Part shown: piece by piece, positions 1 to 5,545 of the stretch
Layout of the letters: each line of letters opens with the position of its first letter
How positions within the stretch are numbered: position 1 is the first letter of the stretch
Assembly (NCBI GenBank): GCA_035548775.1
Contig: DASZSI010000402.1
Span: 1-6,334 of the forward strand
From: UBA7672 sp035548775
GTDB taxonomy: Bacteria > Pseudomonadota > Alphaproteobacteria > Caulobacterales > Hyphomonadaceae
DNA: 6,334 nt
Direction: 5' to 3'
Position numbers and translations under genes: made by a program
Notes under the pieces: generated by a model
Databases searched by the model: none
What the model saw: only the letters and a program-made list of their open reading frames with translations
What the model was told of the DNA's origin: nothing

Positions 1-1084
1 CCGCCTTCTCTTCCTGCACGCGCGCGCCCGACAGGATGCCGTGCATGGCATAGTTGCCCTCGTGGCAGGCGTATTCGTACATCCTGCCGTTCAAAGCGGC
101 GAACTCGTACTCACCGCCCCACGGAGCATCCCACAGCGTCGGATCCTCGATCGTGAAGCCGTAGTAAAGTCGGTCGTCGGCCACCCGCTTGAACCTTTCG
201 GTGACCTTCAGGTCTTTCCACGAGCCCGACACTGCCTGGCTTTGCGGGATGTTGGTGGTTTCCACCACCAGCGTGTCGCCGTCGAACCAGCCGATCGAGT
301 CGCCGAACAGCGGGCGCATGCCGTCGGTGCGGTGCTTCGCGTTCAGGCGCACGATCCTTGTGTCGTGGATCATCTCGGTCGTGATCACCACGTTGTTGGG
401 CGACTGCACGATCTGGTAGCTGTTGTTATAAAAGCCGTTGGCGAACATCGGAGGCCGCAGCTGGTTCGGCCCGAACGAAGTGATGCAGCGCTCCGAGGCT
501 CTCGACTCCGGATTGTCGAACGAGCCGCCGCGCGGCGGGCTGGTTCCAAGGAGCGCGTAGAAGGCGGGTTGCGGCAGCGGCTGAGCGCTGACGGCGCCGG
601 TCTTGCGCGGCGGCGTCTGTCCGTTCGGCGTGGTGAGGACCGAGGAACGCGGCTGGCCGTTGACGCGCATTACGAGGTTGCCGGGATCGATCCAGAAACG
701 GTTGTAGCCGCCGGTGGCGCCGCCGCCGGCCAGGTATTCCGGCTTGATGTCTTTCGGGATCACGTACTCGGTTGGCGCATCCTTCGCGGTCGGCGCCTGG
801 CCATCCTGGATCTCCTTGACCATGTCCTGCTCAAGCGCCTTCACCTGGTCTTCGGTGTAGACGAGCGAGCTCACATTGGCCGGACGATTGAACTTCGTCA
901 GCGTCGTGTTGGTCCAGAAGCCTTCGAGGTCCGGCTGGCCGATCTTGAGGCGCGGCGCGGCGTAGGCGGGATAGGGTTTGGTGTGATCGTATTTCGGCGC
1001 ATCAGGTGGAGGCGTCTGTGCGACGGCCGCGACCGCGCCGAAAGCGAGGGCAGTTCCTAAAGCGAGAATGAGCGCATGGCGCAT
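1..1084 (-). CDS. Exported two-cysteine protein of unknown function, left paralog (3'-partial)
   Basis: I do not know a function for this family; similar conserved hypothetical exported proteins are, from memory, common in Acidobacteria and alphaproteobacteria. The frame is open from ATG at 1084 to the left edge (361 codons visible), so the C-terminus is missing. Residues 1-22 form a Sec signal peptide (MRHALILALG, Ala-rich h-region, AVA before Gln23), predicting a periplasmic protein. Landmarks: GQPDLEGFW at 49-57, GGYNRFWIDPGN at 125-136, ERCITSFG at 198-205, PPMFANGFYNN at 211-221, a GDTLVVETTNIPQSQ stretch at 269-283, and YACHEGNYAMHGILSGAR at 338-355. The only cysteines are C200 and C340. 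The start is set by AGGAG at 1092-1096, 7 nt upstream, and by alignment with the paralog at 1238-2443, which it matches over roughly two thirds of positions by eye. It lies downstream of that paralog behind a putative terminator, so it probably has its own promoter. No enzymatic motif is recognised. Confidence 0.85.
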   Translation of the reverse strand, partial: MRHALILALGTALAFGAVAAVAQTPPPDAPKYDHTKPYPAYAAPRLKIGQPDLEGFWTNTTLTKFNRPANVSSLVYTEDQVKALEQDMVKEIQDGQAPTAKDAPTEYVIPKDIKPEYLAGGGATGGYNRFWIDPGNLVMRVNGQPRSSVLTTPNGQTPPRKTGAVSAQPLPQPAFYALLGTSPPRGGSFDNPESRASERCITSFGPNQLRPPMFANGFYNNSYQIVQSPNNVVITTEMIHDTRIVRLNAKHRTDGMRPLFGDSIGWFDGDTLVVETTNIPQSQAVSGSWKDLKVTERFKRVADDRLYYGFTIEDPTLWDAPWGGEYEFAALNGRMYEYACHEGNYAMHGILSGARVQEEKA

Positions 1085-1091
1085 GTGTTTG

Positions 1092-1096
1092 CTCCT
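1092..1096 (-). promoter_or_regulatory. Ribosome binding site of the left paralog
   Basis: CTCCT on the plus strand reads AGGAG on the minus strand, 7 nt before ATG 1084. It fixes the start of the left exported-protein gene. Confidence 0.7.
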
Positions 1097-1146
1097 GTGA
1101 ACGGCCGGTCGGTCGGCTCTTTTCATGAAGGCTATGACTGTCGGCC

Positions 1147-1166
1147 CCGTCAGGCAATCGGGTAGC
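1147..1166 (-). promoter_or_regulatory. 20-bp upstream element shared by both paralogs (left copy)
   Basis: The minus strand reads GCTACCCGATTGCCTGACGG, matching 16 of 20 positions of the element at 2515-2534 upstream of the other paralog; the core ATTGCC-x-GACGG matches 11 of 12. It ends 62 nt before ATG 1084. TTGCCT inside it could act as a -35 hexamer, with TAGCCT 17 nt downstream as a poor -10. A short TTCATGAA palindrome at 1122-1129 follows and resembles a sequence at a similar place in the other copy. It could be a promoter or regulator site, or simply residual homology from duplication. Confidence 0.35.
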
Positions 1167-1182
1167 CATGCTCCAAATACGG

Positions 1183-1212
1183 AAAAGGGCCGGCGCGGCG
1201 GCGCCAGCCCTT
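1183..1212 (-). terminator. Putative intrinsic terminator after the right paralog
   Basis: The plus strand shows AAGGGC (1185-1190) and GGCGC (1192-1196), loop GGCG (1197-1200), then GCGCC (1201-1205) and GCCCTT (1207-1212). This gives an 11-bp GC-rich stem with one c/a mismatch. Read on the minus strand, the stem runs into TTTT (1186-1183). It begins 25 nt after the stop codon of the gene at 1238-2443, the expected place for its terminator, and would separate that transcript from the left paralog. Confidence 0.7.
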
Positions 1213-1237
1213 CCGTCAGTCCTGCAACACTGGTGGC

Positions 1238-2443
1238 TTACTGGCCGGTTTTCGCGGGCGCAGCAGGCTTGGCCGGTTTGGCGCCGGGCTTGGTTTGGGC
1301 GGCGGCGTCAGCCTTCGCCTTTTCCGCCGCGGCGGCAGCCGCCTTGGCTTCCTGGACGCGCGCGCCGGACAGGATGCCGTGCATGGCGTAGTTGCCTTCG
1401 TGGCAGGCGTACTCGAAGAGGCGCGCCGGCTCGAGCGGATGGAATTCGTACTCTCCGCCCCAGGCCTTGTCCCAGGTATCCGGATCCTCGACCGTGAACT
1501 GATACAGCAGGCGATCGTCGGCGACCCGTTTGAATTTCTCGGTCACTTTCAGGTTTTTCCACGAACCCATGAAGTTCTGGCTCTGCGGGATGTTGGTGGT
1601 CTCGACAACCAGCGTATCGCCTTCCCACCAGCCGATCGCATCGCCGAAATACGGCCGGACATCGTCCGTCCGGTGCTTGGAATTGAGCCGGACGATCCGC
1701 GCGTCGTGGTTCATCTCCACTTCGATCATCACCGCGCTGGGCGACTGAACGATCTGGTAGTTGTTGTTATAGAAACCGTTGGCGAACATCGGCGGACCGC
1801 CGTTGCGGCCGAACGAGATGATGCAGCGCTCGCCGTTGCCGCGCGATTCAGGGTTCTCGAACGAGCCGCCTTTCGGCGTCGGGCTCGCGCCAAGCAGCGA
1901 ATAGAAAGCCGGTTGGGCCTGGGTCGCCGCCTGGGCGCCGGCCTTGCGTGCGGGAGCCTGGCCATCCGGCGTGGTGACCAGCGAGGAGCGCGGCTCGCCG
2001 TTGACGCGCATCACCTGGTTGCCCGGATCGAGCCAGCCGCGGTTATAGCCGCCCACCGCACCGCCGGCGGCGGCGAATTCCGGACGCAGGTTCTTGTCCG
2101 GCGTATAATCCGCGCCAGAGTTCGGGTCGGTGCGCTTGTTGCCTTCATTGACCTCGTCGACGACGGCCTGCTCCATCTTCTTCACTTCGTCTTCGGTGAA
2201 GGTGGCCGATTTGACGTTGCGTGCGCGGGTCATCGGCGTCAGCGTCGCGTTCGACCACACGCCTTGCAGGTCGGGCTGGCCGATCGCCAGCTTCGGCGCC
2301 GTGTAGGCCGGATAGGGTTTGGTCGGATCGTATTTCGGCCCGGCCGCTGGCGCTGCGGCGGGCTTCGCCGGCGTCTGGGCGACAGCTGCAACGGTTCCGA
2401 ATGCGAGGGCGGTTCCAAGAGCAAGAATAAGAGCGTGGCGCAA
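1238..2443 (-). CDS. Exported two-cysteine protein of unknown function, right paralog (complete)
   Basis: Complete member of the same unrecognised exported family as the gene at 1-1084; 401 residues from a TTG start at 2443. I chose this TTG because GGAGG (2449-2453) lies 5 nt upstream and because the protein then aligns end to end with the neighbour (MRHALILALGTALAFG). A TTG at 2458 is in frame but has no ribosome site. Residues 1-22 are a Sec signal peptide (AVA before Gln23), followed by a Pro/Ala linker at 25-35. The conserved core holds GQPDLQGVW at 55-63, ERCIISFG at 205-212, PPMFANGFYNNNYQIVQSP at 217-235, GDTLVVETTNIPQSQ at 275-289 and YACHEGNYAMHGILSGAR at 345-362. Its only cysteines are C207 and C347, spaced exactly as in the paralog, which suggests a periplasmic disulfide. 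Residues 366-401 are an Ala/Lys/Pro low-complexity tail. Role unknown: perhaps a binding or envelope protein; no catalytic signature is visible. Confidence 0.9.
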   Translation of the reverse strand: MRHALILALGTALAFGTVAAVAQTPAKPAAAPAAGPKYDPTKPYPAYTAPKLAIGQPDLQGVWSNATLTPMTRARNVKSATFTEDEVKKMEQAVVDEVNEGNKRTDPNSGADYTPDKNLRPEFAAAGGAVGGYNRGWLDPGNQVMRVNGEPRSSLVTTPDGQAPARKAGAQAATQAQPAFYSLLGASPTPKGGSFENPESRGNGERCIISFGRNGGPPMFANGFYNNNYQIVQSPSAVMIEVEMNHDARIVRLNSKHRTDDVRPYFGDAIGWWEGDTLVVETTNIPQSQNFMGSWKNLKVTEKFKRVADDRLLYQFTVEDPDTWDKAWGGEYEFHPLEPARLFEYACHEGNYAMHGILSGARVQEAKAAAAAAEKAKADAAAQTKPGAKPAKPAAPAKTGQ

Positions 2444-2448
2444 AATTG

Positions 2449-2453
2449 CCTCC
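2449..2453 (-). promoter_or_regulatory. Ribosome binding site deciding the TTG start at 2443
   Basis: CCTCC on the plus strand is GGAGG on the minus strand, 5 nt before TTG 2443. It lies inside the longer in-frame reading from TTG 2458 and so argues for the shorter protein. Confidence 0.65.
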
Positions 2454-2514
2454 GGCAAGCATCACCGGTCCGGGAGGAGGAGCGGCGTTCATGGAACGCG
2501 TACGCACATCCTTT

Positions 2515-2534
2515 CCGTCGGGCAATGGCGCAGC
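2515..2534 (-). promoter_or_regulatory. 20-bp upstream element shared by both paralogs (right copy)
   Basis: The minus strand reads GCTGCGCCATTGCCCGACGG, the partner of the element at 1147-1166. It ends 71 nt before the TTG start at 2443, close to the 62 nt of the other copy. TTGCCC could be a -35 hexamer; the sequence 17 nt downstream (TACGCG) is a weak -10. A TTCATGGAA stretch on the plus strand at 2488-2496 parallels the TTCATGAA of the other copy, and an 8-bp palindrome GCGTACGC lies at 2498-2505. Confidence 0.35.
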
Positions 2535-2583
2535 TGAGCGGCGGGCGGCTTCCGCAAAAGTGTCGCAGCCTCAGCGGGCACAT

Positions 2584-2623
2584 GATGCCGGGATCGTGAG
2601 CGGGGGCAAATCCCTCCAGCATC
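2584..2623 (-). repeat. Imperfect inverted repeat downstream of the sirtuin operon
   Basis: GATGC (2584-2588) pairs with GCATC (2619-2623), and GGGAT (2590-2594) with ATCCC (2610-2614), with an unequal internal bulge and a 15-nt loop. It lies 41 nt beyond the sirtuin stop codon (2665). No T-run follows on the minus strand, so an intrinsic terminator is doubtful; it may be a structured 3' end or chance. Nothing else is recognised in 2535-2664. Confidence 0.25.
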
Positions 2624-2664
2624 TTCCAAACTACCGGCAGGAGTGTCCCCAAGCGACAGGTGAC

Positions 2665-3417
2665 TCAGTTCAGGTCTCGCATGGCCGCGGTCATGGTGGG
2701 GCCGATTTCCTCGTGCAGCACCAGGTCGGCCAGGTCGTCCATCGGTGTCTCGTCCCGGTTGAGGATGGCCAGCCGAGCGCCATTACGCTTCGCCTTCACC
2801 GGGAACAGAGCGGCGGGCGTAACCACGAGTGACGAGCCCAGCACCAGAAAAAGATCACACGCTGCTGTCTCCTCCTCTGCCCGATCCATCGGTTCGGCCG
2901 GCATCTGCTGGCCGAACGAGATGGTTGCAGTCTTCACCAGTTCCCCGCACTCGCGGCACACGGGTATCTCGCCGCGATCCACGAACACGGGCCGCAATTC
3001 CACCAACTCGTGCCGCAGACCGCAATCAAGACAGGTCGCGTAGCTGGCGTTGCCGTGCAGCTCGATCACCTTGTCGTCCGGCACGCCGGAGGCCTGGTGC
3101 AGGTTGTCGACATTCTGGGTGATCACCGACGACGCCTTACCGGAATGGACCAGCCGCGCCACGGCAAAGTGACCTGCGTTCGGCTCCTTCCCAACCCAGC
3201 CGGCTGCGCCGGAAAACACCCGCGTCCACGCCTCGCGCCGCTTGGCTTCCGAGCCCACAAATTCCTGGAAGTAGATCGGCTTCATCCTGGACCACACGCC
3301 GCCGGGCGAGCGGAAATCTGGAATGCCGCTTTCGGTGGAGATGCCAGCCCCGGTGAACACCACCACGCGTGACGCGCGCTTCAATTCTTCCGCAAGCGCT
3401 TCGGCCGGCGACGCCAT
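2665..3417 (-). CDS. Sirtuin (Sir2 family), NAD+-dependent protein deacylase
   Basis: Removes acetyl or other acyl groups from protein lysines using NAD+, giving nicotinamide and O-acyl-ADP-ribose; cytoplasmic. At 250 residues it has normal bacterial sirtuin length. Motifs in order: GAGISTESGIPDFRSPGG at 23-40 (NAD+ pocket), TQNVDNLHQ at 100-108, catalytic His121 in ELHGN, zinc cysteines C129, C132, C154 and C157 (two CxxC pairs), FGQQMP at 168-173, GSSLVVTPAALFP at 194-206 and ILNRDETPMDD at 218-228. The Tyr/Arg pair that marks CobB/SIRT5-type desuccinylases is not evident in the 60-70 region, so acyl preference is open and I give no symbol. ATG 3417 overlaps the stop of the upstream hydrolase (TGATG on the minus strand). 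The frame stays open further upstream, but that reading overlaps the hydrolase and has no family similarity. A purine run (GAAGAAGG) about 10 nt before the ATG may aid re-initiation. Confidence 0.96.
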   Translation of the reverse strand: MASPAEALAEELKRASRVVVFTGAGISTESGIPDFRSPGGVWSRMKPIYFQEFVGSEAKRREAWTRVFSGAAGWVGKEPNAGHFAVARLVHSGKASSVITQNVDNLHQASGVPDDKVIELHGNASYATCLDCGLRHELVELRPVFVDRGEIPVCRECGELVKTATISFGQQMPAEPMDRAEEETAACDLFLVLGSSLVVTPAALFPVKAKRNGARLAILNRDETPMDDLADLVLHEEIGPTMTAAMRDLN

Positions 3418-4442
3418 CAGCCGAACGCCTTCTTCACGTCTGCCGCGATTTCGGTGAGCGCCTTGCGCGCCATTGGCACCACGCCGGACATCACCGTGAA
3501 CGCATGCGACAGCGACTTGTAGTGCCGGTAGACCACGGGCACGCCAGCCTGCATCAGCGCGTCGGCATAGCGCGCTACCTGCGACGTTAAGGGATCGAAC
3601 GCCGCCGTATAGACCAGGGCCGGGGCAAGCCCGGTTTGGTCCTTCTCCAGCGCAGGCGAGATCCGCCAGTCGGTGCGGTCCTGGTCCGGCGCGAGATAGT
3701 GGCCCGCGAACCATTCCATCATCGGCTGGCTCAACGGATAGGCGTTCGCCATCGTCGTCATCGTTCCGCCGACAGACGTCCAGTCGGTGCAGGGATAGAT
3801 CAGCAATTGGAATTGCGGCTGCGGCTGGCCTGCCTTCTTGCGCGCAACGCACACTACCGCCGACAGATAGCCACCCGCTGAATCTCCGCCGACACCGATG
3901 CGCTTGCCATCCGATCCCAGCGTCTTCGCATTCTCGACCGCCCATGCATACGCGGAAATCGCATCGTCCACGGCTGCCGGAAATCTGTGTTCGGGTGCAT
4001 GACGATAATCGACGCTGAGCACGACAGCGCGTGCGTCATCCGCCAGGATCGAGCACCAGGTATCCGACATCCAGATGCCGCCGAGCACGCAACCGCCCTG
4101 GTGGAAGTAGACCAGCAGCGGCTCGCTGCCCGTGGCGCCCACGGGCGTGTAGAGACGCGCATCCAGCTGCACGCCGTCGCCGCCAGGAACTTTCAGGTCG
4201 CGGATGGCGACGCTCGCGCGCCGCTTTCCAGCGCTGAGAGCAATAGCCGCCTGCGTGCCCTGCCGAGCGACCGTGACTGGCAGCGTCGTGATCGCAGGTT
4301 GCGCGGCCGCCTGCCTGGCCATCAGCGCGATACGCGGATCGAGCGTTTCATCGCCCACAACAGCCTTCTTGCCCGCCATCGCCTGGATGACGCCGGACGG
4401 CAGGCTCATGATCGTGCGCGCTAGGAAGGCCTGGACGGACAT
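3417..4442 (-). CDS. Alpha/beta hydrolase, HSL (GDSAG) family esterase/lipase-like
   Basis: Predicted carboxylic-ester hydrolase of the hormone-sensitive-lipase family, 341 residues from ATG 4442, with no signal peptide and so probably cytoplasmic. Residues 1-80 form an N-terminal cap-like region; the alpha/beta fold follows. Visible motifs: oxyanion-hole FHQGGCVLGG at 113-122 (HQGG in place of the usual HGGG), YRHAPEHRFPAAVDDA at 147-162, nucleophile GGDSAGG at 185-191 (Ser188), AFDPL with Asp283, and LSHAF with His313, giving a Ser188-Asp283-His313 triad. It is the first gene of an operon with the sirtuin, its TGA overlapping the sirtuin ATG. The start is uncertain: a longer reading to TTG 4562 adds 40 Arg-rich residues unlike the family and would include a candidate promoter; no good ribosome site is seen before ATG 4442, nor before the in-frame ATG 11 codons later. 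Natural substrate unknown. Confidence 0.92.
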   Translation of the reverse strand: MSVQAFLARTIMSLPSGVIQAMAGKKAVVGDETLDPRIALMARQAAAQPAITTLPVTVARQGTQAAIALSAGKRRASVAIRDLKVPGGDGVQLDARLYTPVGATGSEPLLVYFHQGGCVLGGIWMSDTWCSILADDARAVVLSVDYRHAPEHRFPAAVDDAISAYAWAVENAKTLGSDGKRIGVGGDSAGGYLSAVVCVARKKAGQPQPQFQLLIYPCTDWTSVGGTMTTMANAYPLSQPMMEWFAGHYLAPDQDRTDWRISPALEKDQTGLAPALVYTAAFDPLTSQVARYADALMQAGVPVVYRHYKSLSHAFTVMSGVVPMARKALTEIAADVKKAFG

Positions 4443-4533
4443 GGGGGCAGGATGCGTCAACGCCCGCTGGGACGAAAGCCCGGCGCGACGCCGTCTACCC
4501 GCAACTAATCGGCGCAAACGATGACCCGCAAAG

Positions 4534-4562
4534 ATTCCAAATTGAATCAGGGAGTCGCTCAA
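4534..4562 (-). promoter_or_regulatory. Candidate promoter of the hydrolase-sirtuin operon
   Basis: The minus strand has TTGAGC (4562-4557), a 17-nt spacer and TGGAAT (4539-4534), each matching 4 of 6 positions of the sigma-70 consensus. Transcription would start near 4527, leaving a leader of roughly 85 nt before ATG 4442. If real, the Arg-rich N-terminal extension of the hydrolase would not be transcribed. Confidence 0.35.
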
Positions 4563-4588
4563 TCCGACACGCGAAACCGCATTTCCGA

Positions 4589-4617
4589 TTCGCCTTTCGC
4601 GCGCCTGTGGATATAGT
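4589..4617 (+). promoter_or_regulatory. Candidate promoter of the zinc-ribbon gene
   Basis: TATAGT at 4612-4617 is a good -10 hexamer (5 of 6). Seventeen nt upstream, TTCGCC (4589-4594) is only a weak -35. A start near 4624 would give a leader of about 48 nt containing the small ORF at 4643-4675. It points away from the candidate hydrolase promoter, with 26 nt between the two -35 boxes. Confidence 0.4.
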
Positions 4618-4642
4618 TTTCAGGAACAAGCGCTGGGGAAAA

Positions 4643-4675
4643 ATGCGCGGCGTGGTGGTGGGTGTGGCGTCATGA
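4643..4675 (+). CDS. Possible 10-residue leader peptide overlapping the zinc-ribbon start
   Basis: ATG 4643 opens a 10-codon frame (MRGVVVGVAS) whose TGA (4673-4675) overlaps the ATG (4672-4674) of the next gene as ATGA. GGGGA at 4635-4639 lies just upstream with about 4 nt spacing, a better ribosome-site candidate than anything before ATG 4672. Translation of this leader could deliver ribosomes to the downstream start by coupling. It is very short and could be chance. Confidence 0.25.
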   Translation: MRGVVVGVAS

Positions 4676-4929
4676 AGTTGAGTGACGTTCTGGATCACGA
4701 CAAGCTGCTGCTGGTCGTCTGTCACGACTGCACGGCCCGAATTCCTCTCGATCCCACACCACATGCCCTGCGCTGGGGCGCCAACGCGCCGATCGAACGC
4801 GTCGAGGCTGGACTGCACTGTCCGTCATGCGGGTCGGAAGACGTCACGCTGAAGGCCTTCTCGCCGCTCGAAGAGCACAAGCCAGCGCTGACGCCGCAAG
4901 GCGCCGGCAACGCGGCGATGGCGAAATAG
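4672..4929 (+). CDS. Small four-cysteine zinc-ribbon-like protein
   Basis: An 85-residue cytoplasmic protein with no signal peptide. Two CxxC knuckles, C17-H-D-C20 and C50-P-S-C53-G, are separated by 29 residues, the classical arrangement of a zinc ribbon; the second has the typical CPSCGS form. The 25-45 segment between them would form the ribbon strands, and the last 20 residues are Ala/Pro-rich and probably disordered. Zinc ribbons bind nucleic acid or proteins, but nothing here says which, so the function is unknown. ATG 4672 is the only start that keeps the ribbon near the N-terminus; its own ribosome site (GGGTG about 7 nt upstream) is weak, and an upstream mini-ORF overlaps it. It is divergent from the hydrolase operon and convergent with the gene at 4936-5448, leaving 6 bp between the stops. 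Confidence 0.78.
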   Translation: MKLSDVLDHDKLLLVVCHDCTARIPLDPTPHALRWGANAPIERVEAGLHCPSCGSEDVTLKAFSPLEEHKPALTPQGAGNAAMAK

Positions 4930-4935
4930 GCCGGT

Positions 4936-5448
4936 CTACTGTCCCGAGCGGGGGCCGCCTTGCTCCGTCGGAGCCTCCGCTGGCGGCGTCGCCGCGACCG
5001 CCGCCGGCTTCGAGAAGAACATCGCCTTCAATCCGTAGAAGACGATCAGGCCCGCGATGACGATGTAGAGCGAGTAGCCAAAGATCGTATCGATGATGTC
5101 CATCTCGTGCTTGGGCATCGGGTCGGGCAGGACGCCGAGCTTCTGCAGGCCGGCCACGGTGGAATCGTCGAGATCCCAATAACTGTCGCCGGTGGTTGGC
5201 TTGATGGCATAGCCCTTGTCGGTCACCCACACCCCGGCCAGGACAAATAGCGCCGTCGAGTGCTCCACCAGCTCCGGACTGCCCACCCACTCCTTGGGCA
5301 AGCCGTCCTTGTCGATCTGTTCCTGCGTGATCGTAAGCTTGGCGAGCGTCTTGAAGTTGTCCTGTTCGCCGAACATCATCGCCGCGTCGGCGCGCGGCGC
5401 AAAAGTCATGGCGCCGGCGAGCGCCAGTAGCGCAATCAGAAATCTCAT
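4936..5448 (-). CDS. Small exported protein with one C-terminal membrane segment, function unknown
   Basis: A 170-residue protein I do not recognise. Residues 1-22 are a Sec signal peptide (MRFLIALLAL, hydrophobic core, ADA before Ala23). Residues 24-120 form an acidic periplasmic-type domain with EQDNFKTLAKLTITQEQID at 28-46, a WVGSPELVEHSTALFVLAGV stretch at 54-73 and GDSYWDLDDSTVAGLQKLGV at 87-106. Residues 123-141 (IFGYSLYIVIAGLIVFYGL) make a transmembrane helix, followed by a short Ala/Pro/Gln tail. With the signal cleaved, the domain would face the periplasm and the tail the cytoplasm. There is no cysteine, so it is not a lipoprotein. ATG 5448 has an excellent ribosome site (GGAGG at 5454-5458, 5 nt spacing). 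It follows the gene at 5546-6334 on the same strand by 97 bp and could be co-transcribed with it. No similarity to the exported paralogs at 1-2443. Confidence 0.82.
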   Translation of the reverse strand: MRFLIALLALAGAMTFAPRADAAMMFGEQDNFKTLAKLTITQEQIDKDGLPKEWVGSPELVEHSTALFVLAGVWVTDKGYAIKPTTGDSYWDLDDSTVAGLQKLGVLPDPMPKHEMDIIDTIFGYSLYIVIAGLIVFYGLKAMFFSKPAAVAATPPAEAPTEQGGPRSGQ

Positions 5449-5453
5449 GTGTC

Positions 5454-5458
5454 CCTCC
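5454..5458 (-). promoter_or_regulatory. Ribosome binding site of the exported membrane-anchored protein
   Basis: CCTCC on the plus strand is GGAGG on the minus strand (within GGGGAGGG), 5 nt before ATG 5448. The remaining intergenic stretch to 5545 shows no convincing promoter or terminator; a small CGTC/GACG hairpin with a four-base loop lies at 5464-5475. Confidence 0.7.
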
Positions 5459-5545
5459 CCGGACGTCTTTCGACGCGCATGACCCTAGGCAGTCCTGGGC
5501 CTTTGCGCCAGCCAAAACCGCTGTGAAACCTGCCTGTTGGCCGGT

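Noticed and set aside
41..1060. Plus-strand open frame of 339 codons opposite the left paralog
   Set aside because: It is antisense to a gene with a signal peptide and conserved motifs; its translation is Arg/Val/His-rich with no motif, typical of the reverse of GC-rich coding DNA.
2444..2458. Earlier TTG start (2458) for the right paralog
   Set aside because: No ribosome site lies before it, whereas GGAGG is well placed for TTG 2443, which also matches the paralog's N-terminus.
1295..2599. Plus-strand open frame of 434 codons opposite the right paralog
   Set aside because: It mirrors the 41-1060 frame because both lie antisense to homologous genes; resemblance between the two is a by-product of paralogy, not evidence of coding.
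3418..3945. N-terminal extension of the sirtuin by 176 residues
   Set aside because: It overlaps the conserved hydrolase catalytic region in another frame, and the sirtuin fold begins normally at ATG 3417.
4443..4562. 40-residue N-terminal extension of the hydrolase from TTG 4562
   Set aside because: The residues are Arg-rich and unlike the family, no ribosome site precedes the TTG, and the TTG coincides with a candidate -35 box.
4521..4616. 31-codon plus-strand ORF in the intergenic region
   Set aside because: No ribosome site, no motif, and its end overlaps the likely -10 box of the zinc-ribbon promoter.
4844..5515. Minus-strand 223-codon frame overlapping the exported protein gene
   Set aside because: The gene at 4936-5448 has a signal peptide, a membrane helix and a strong ribosome site; this overlapping frame is Arg/Gly/Ala-rich with none of these.
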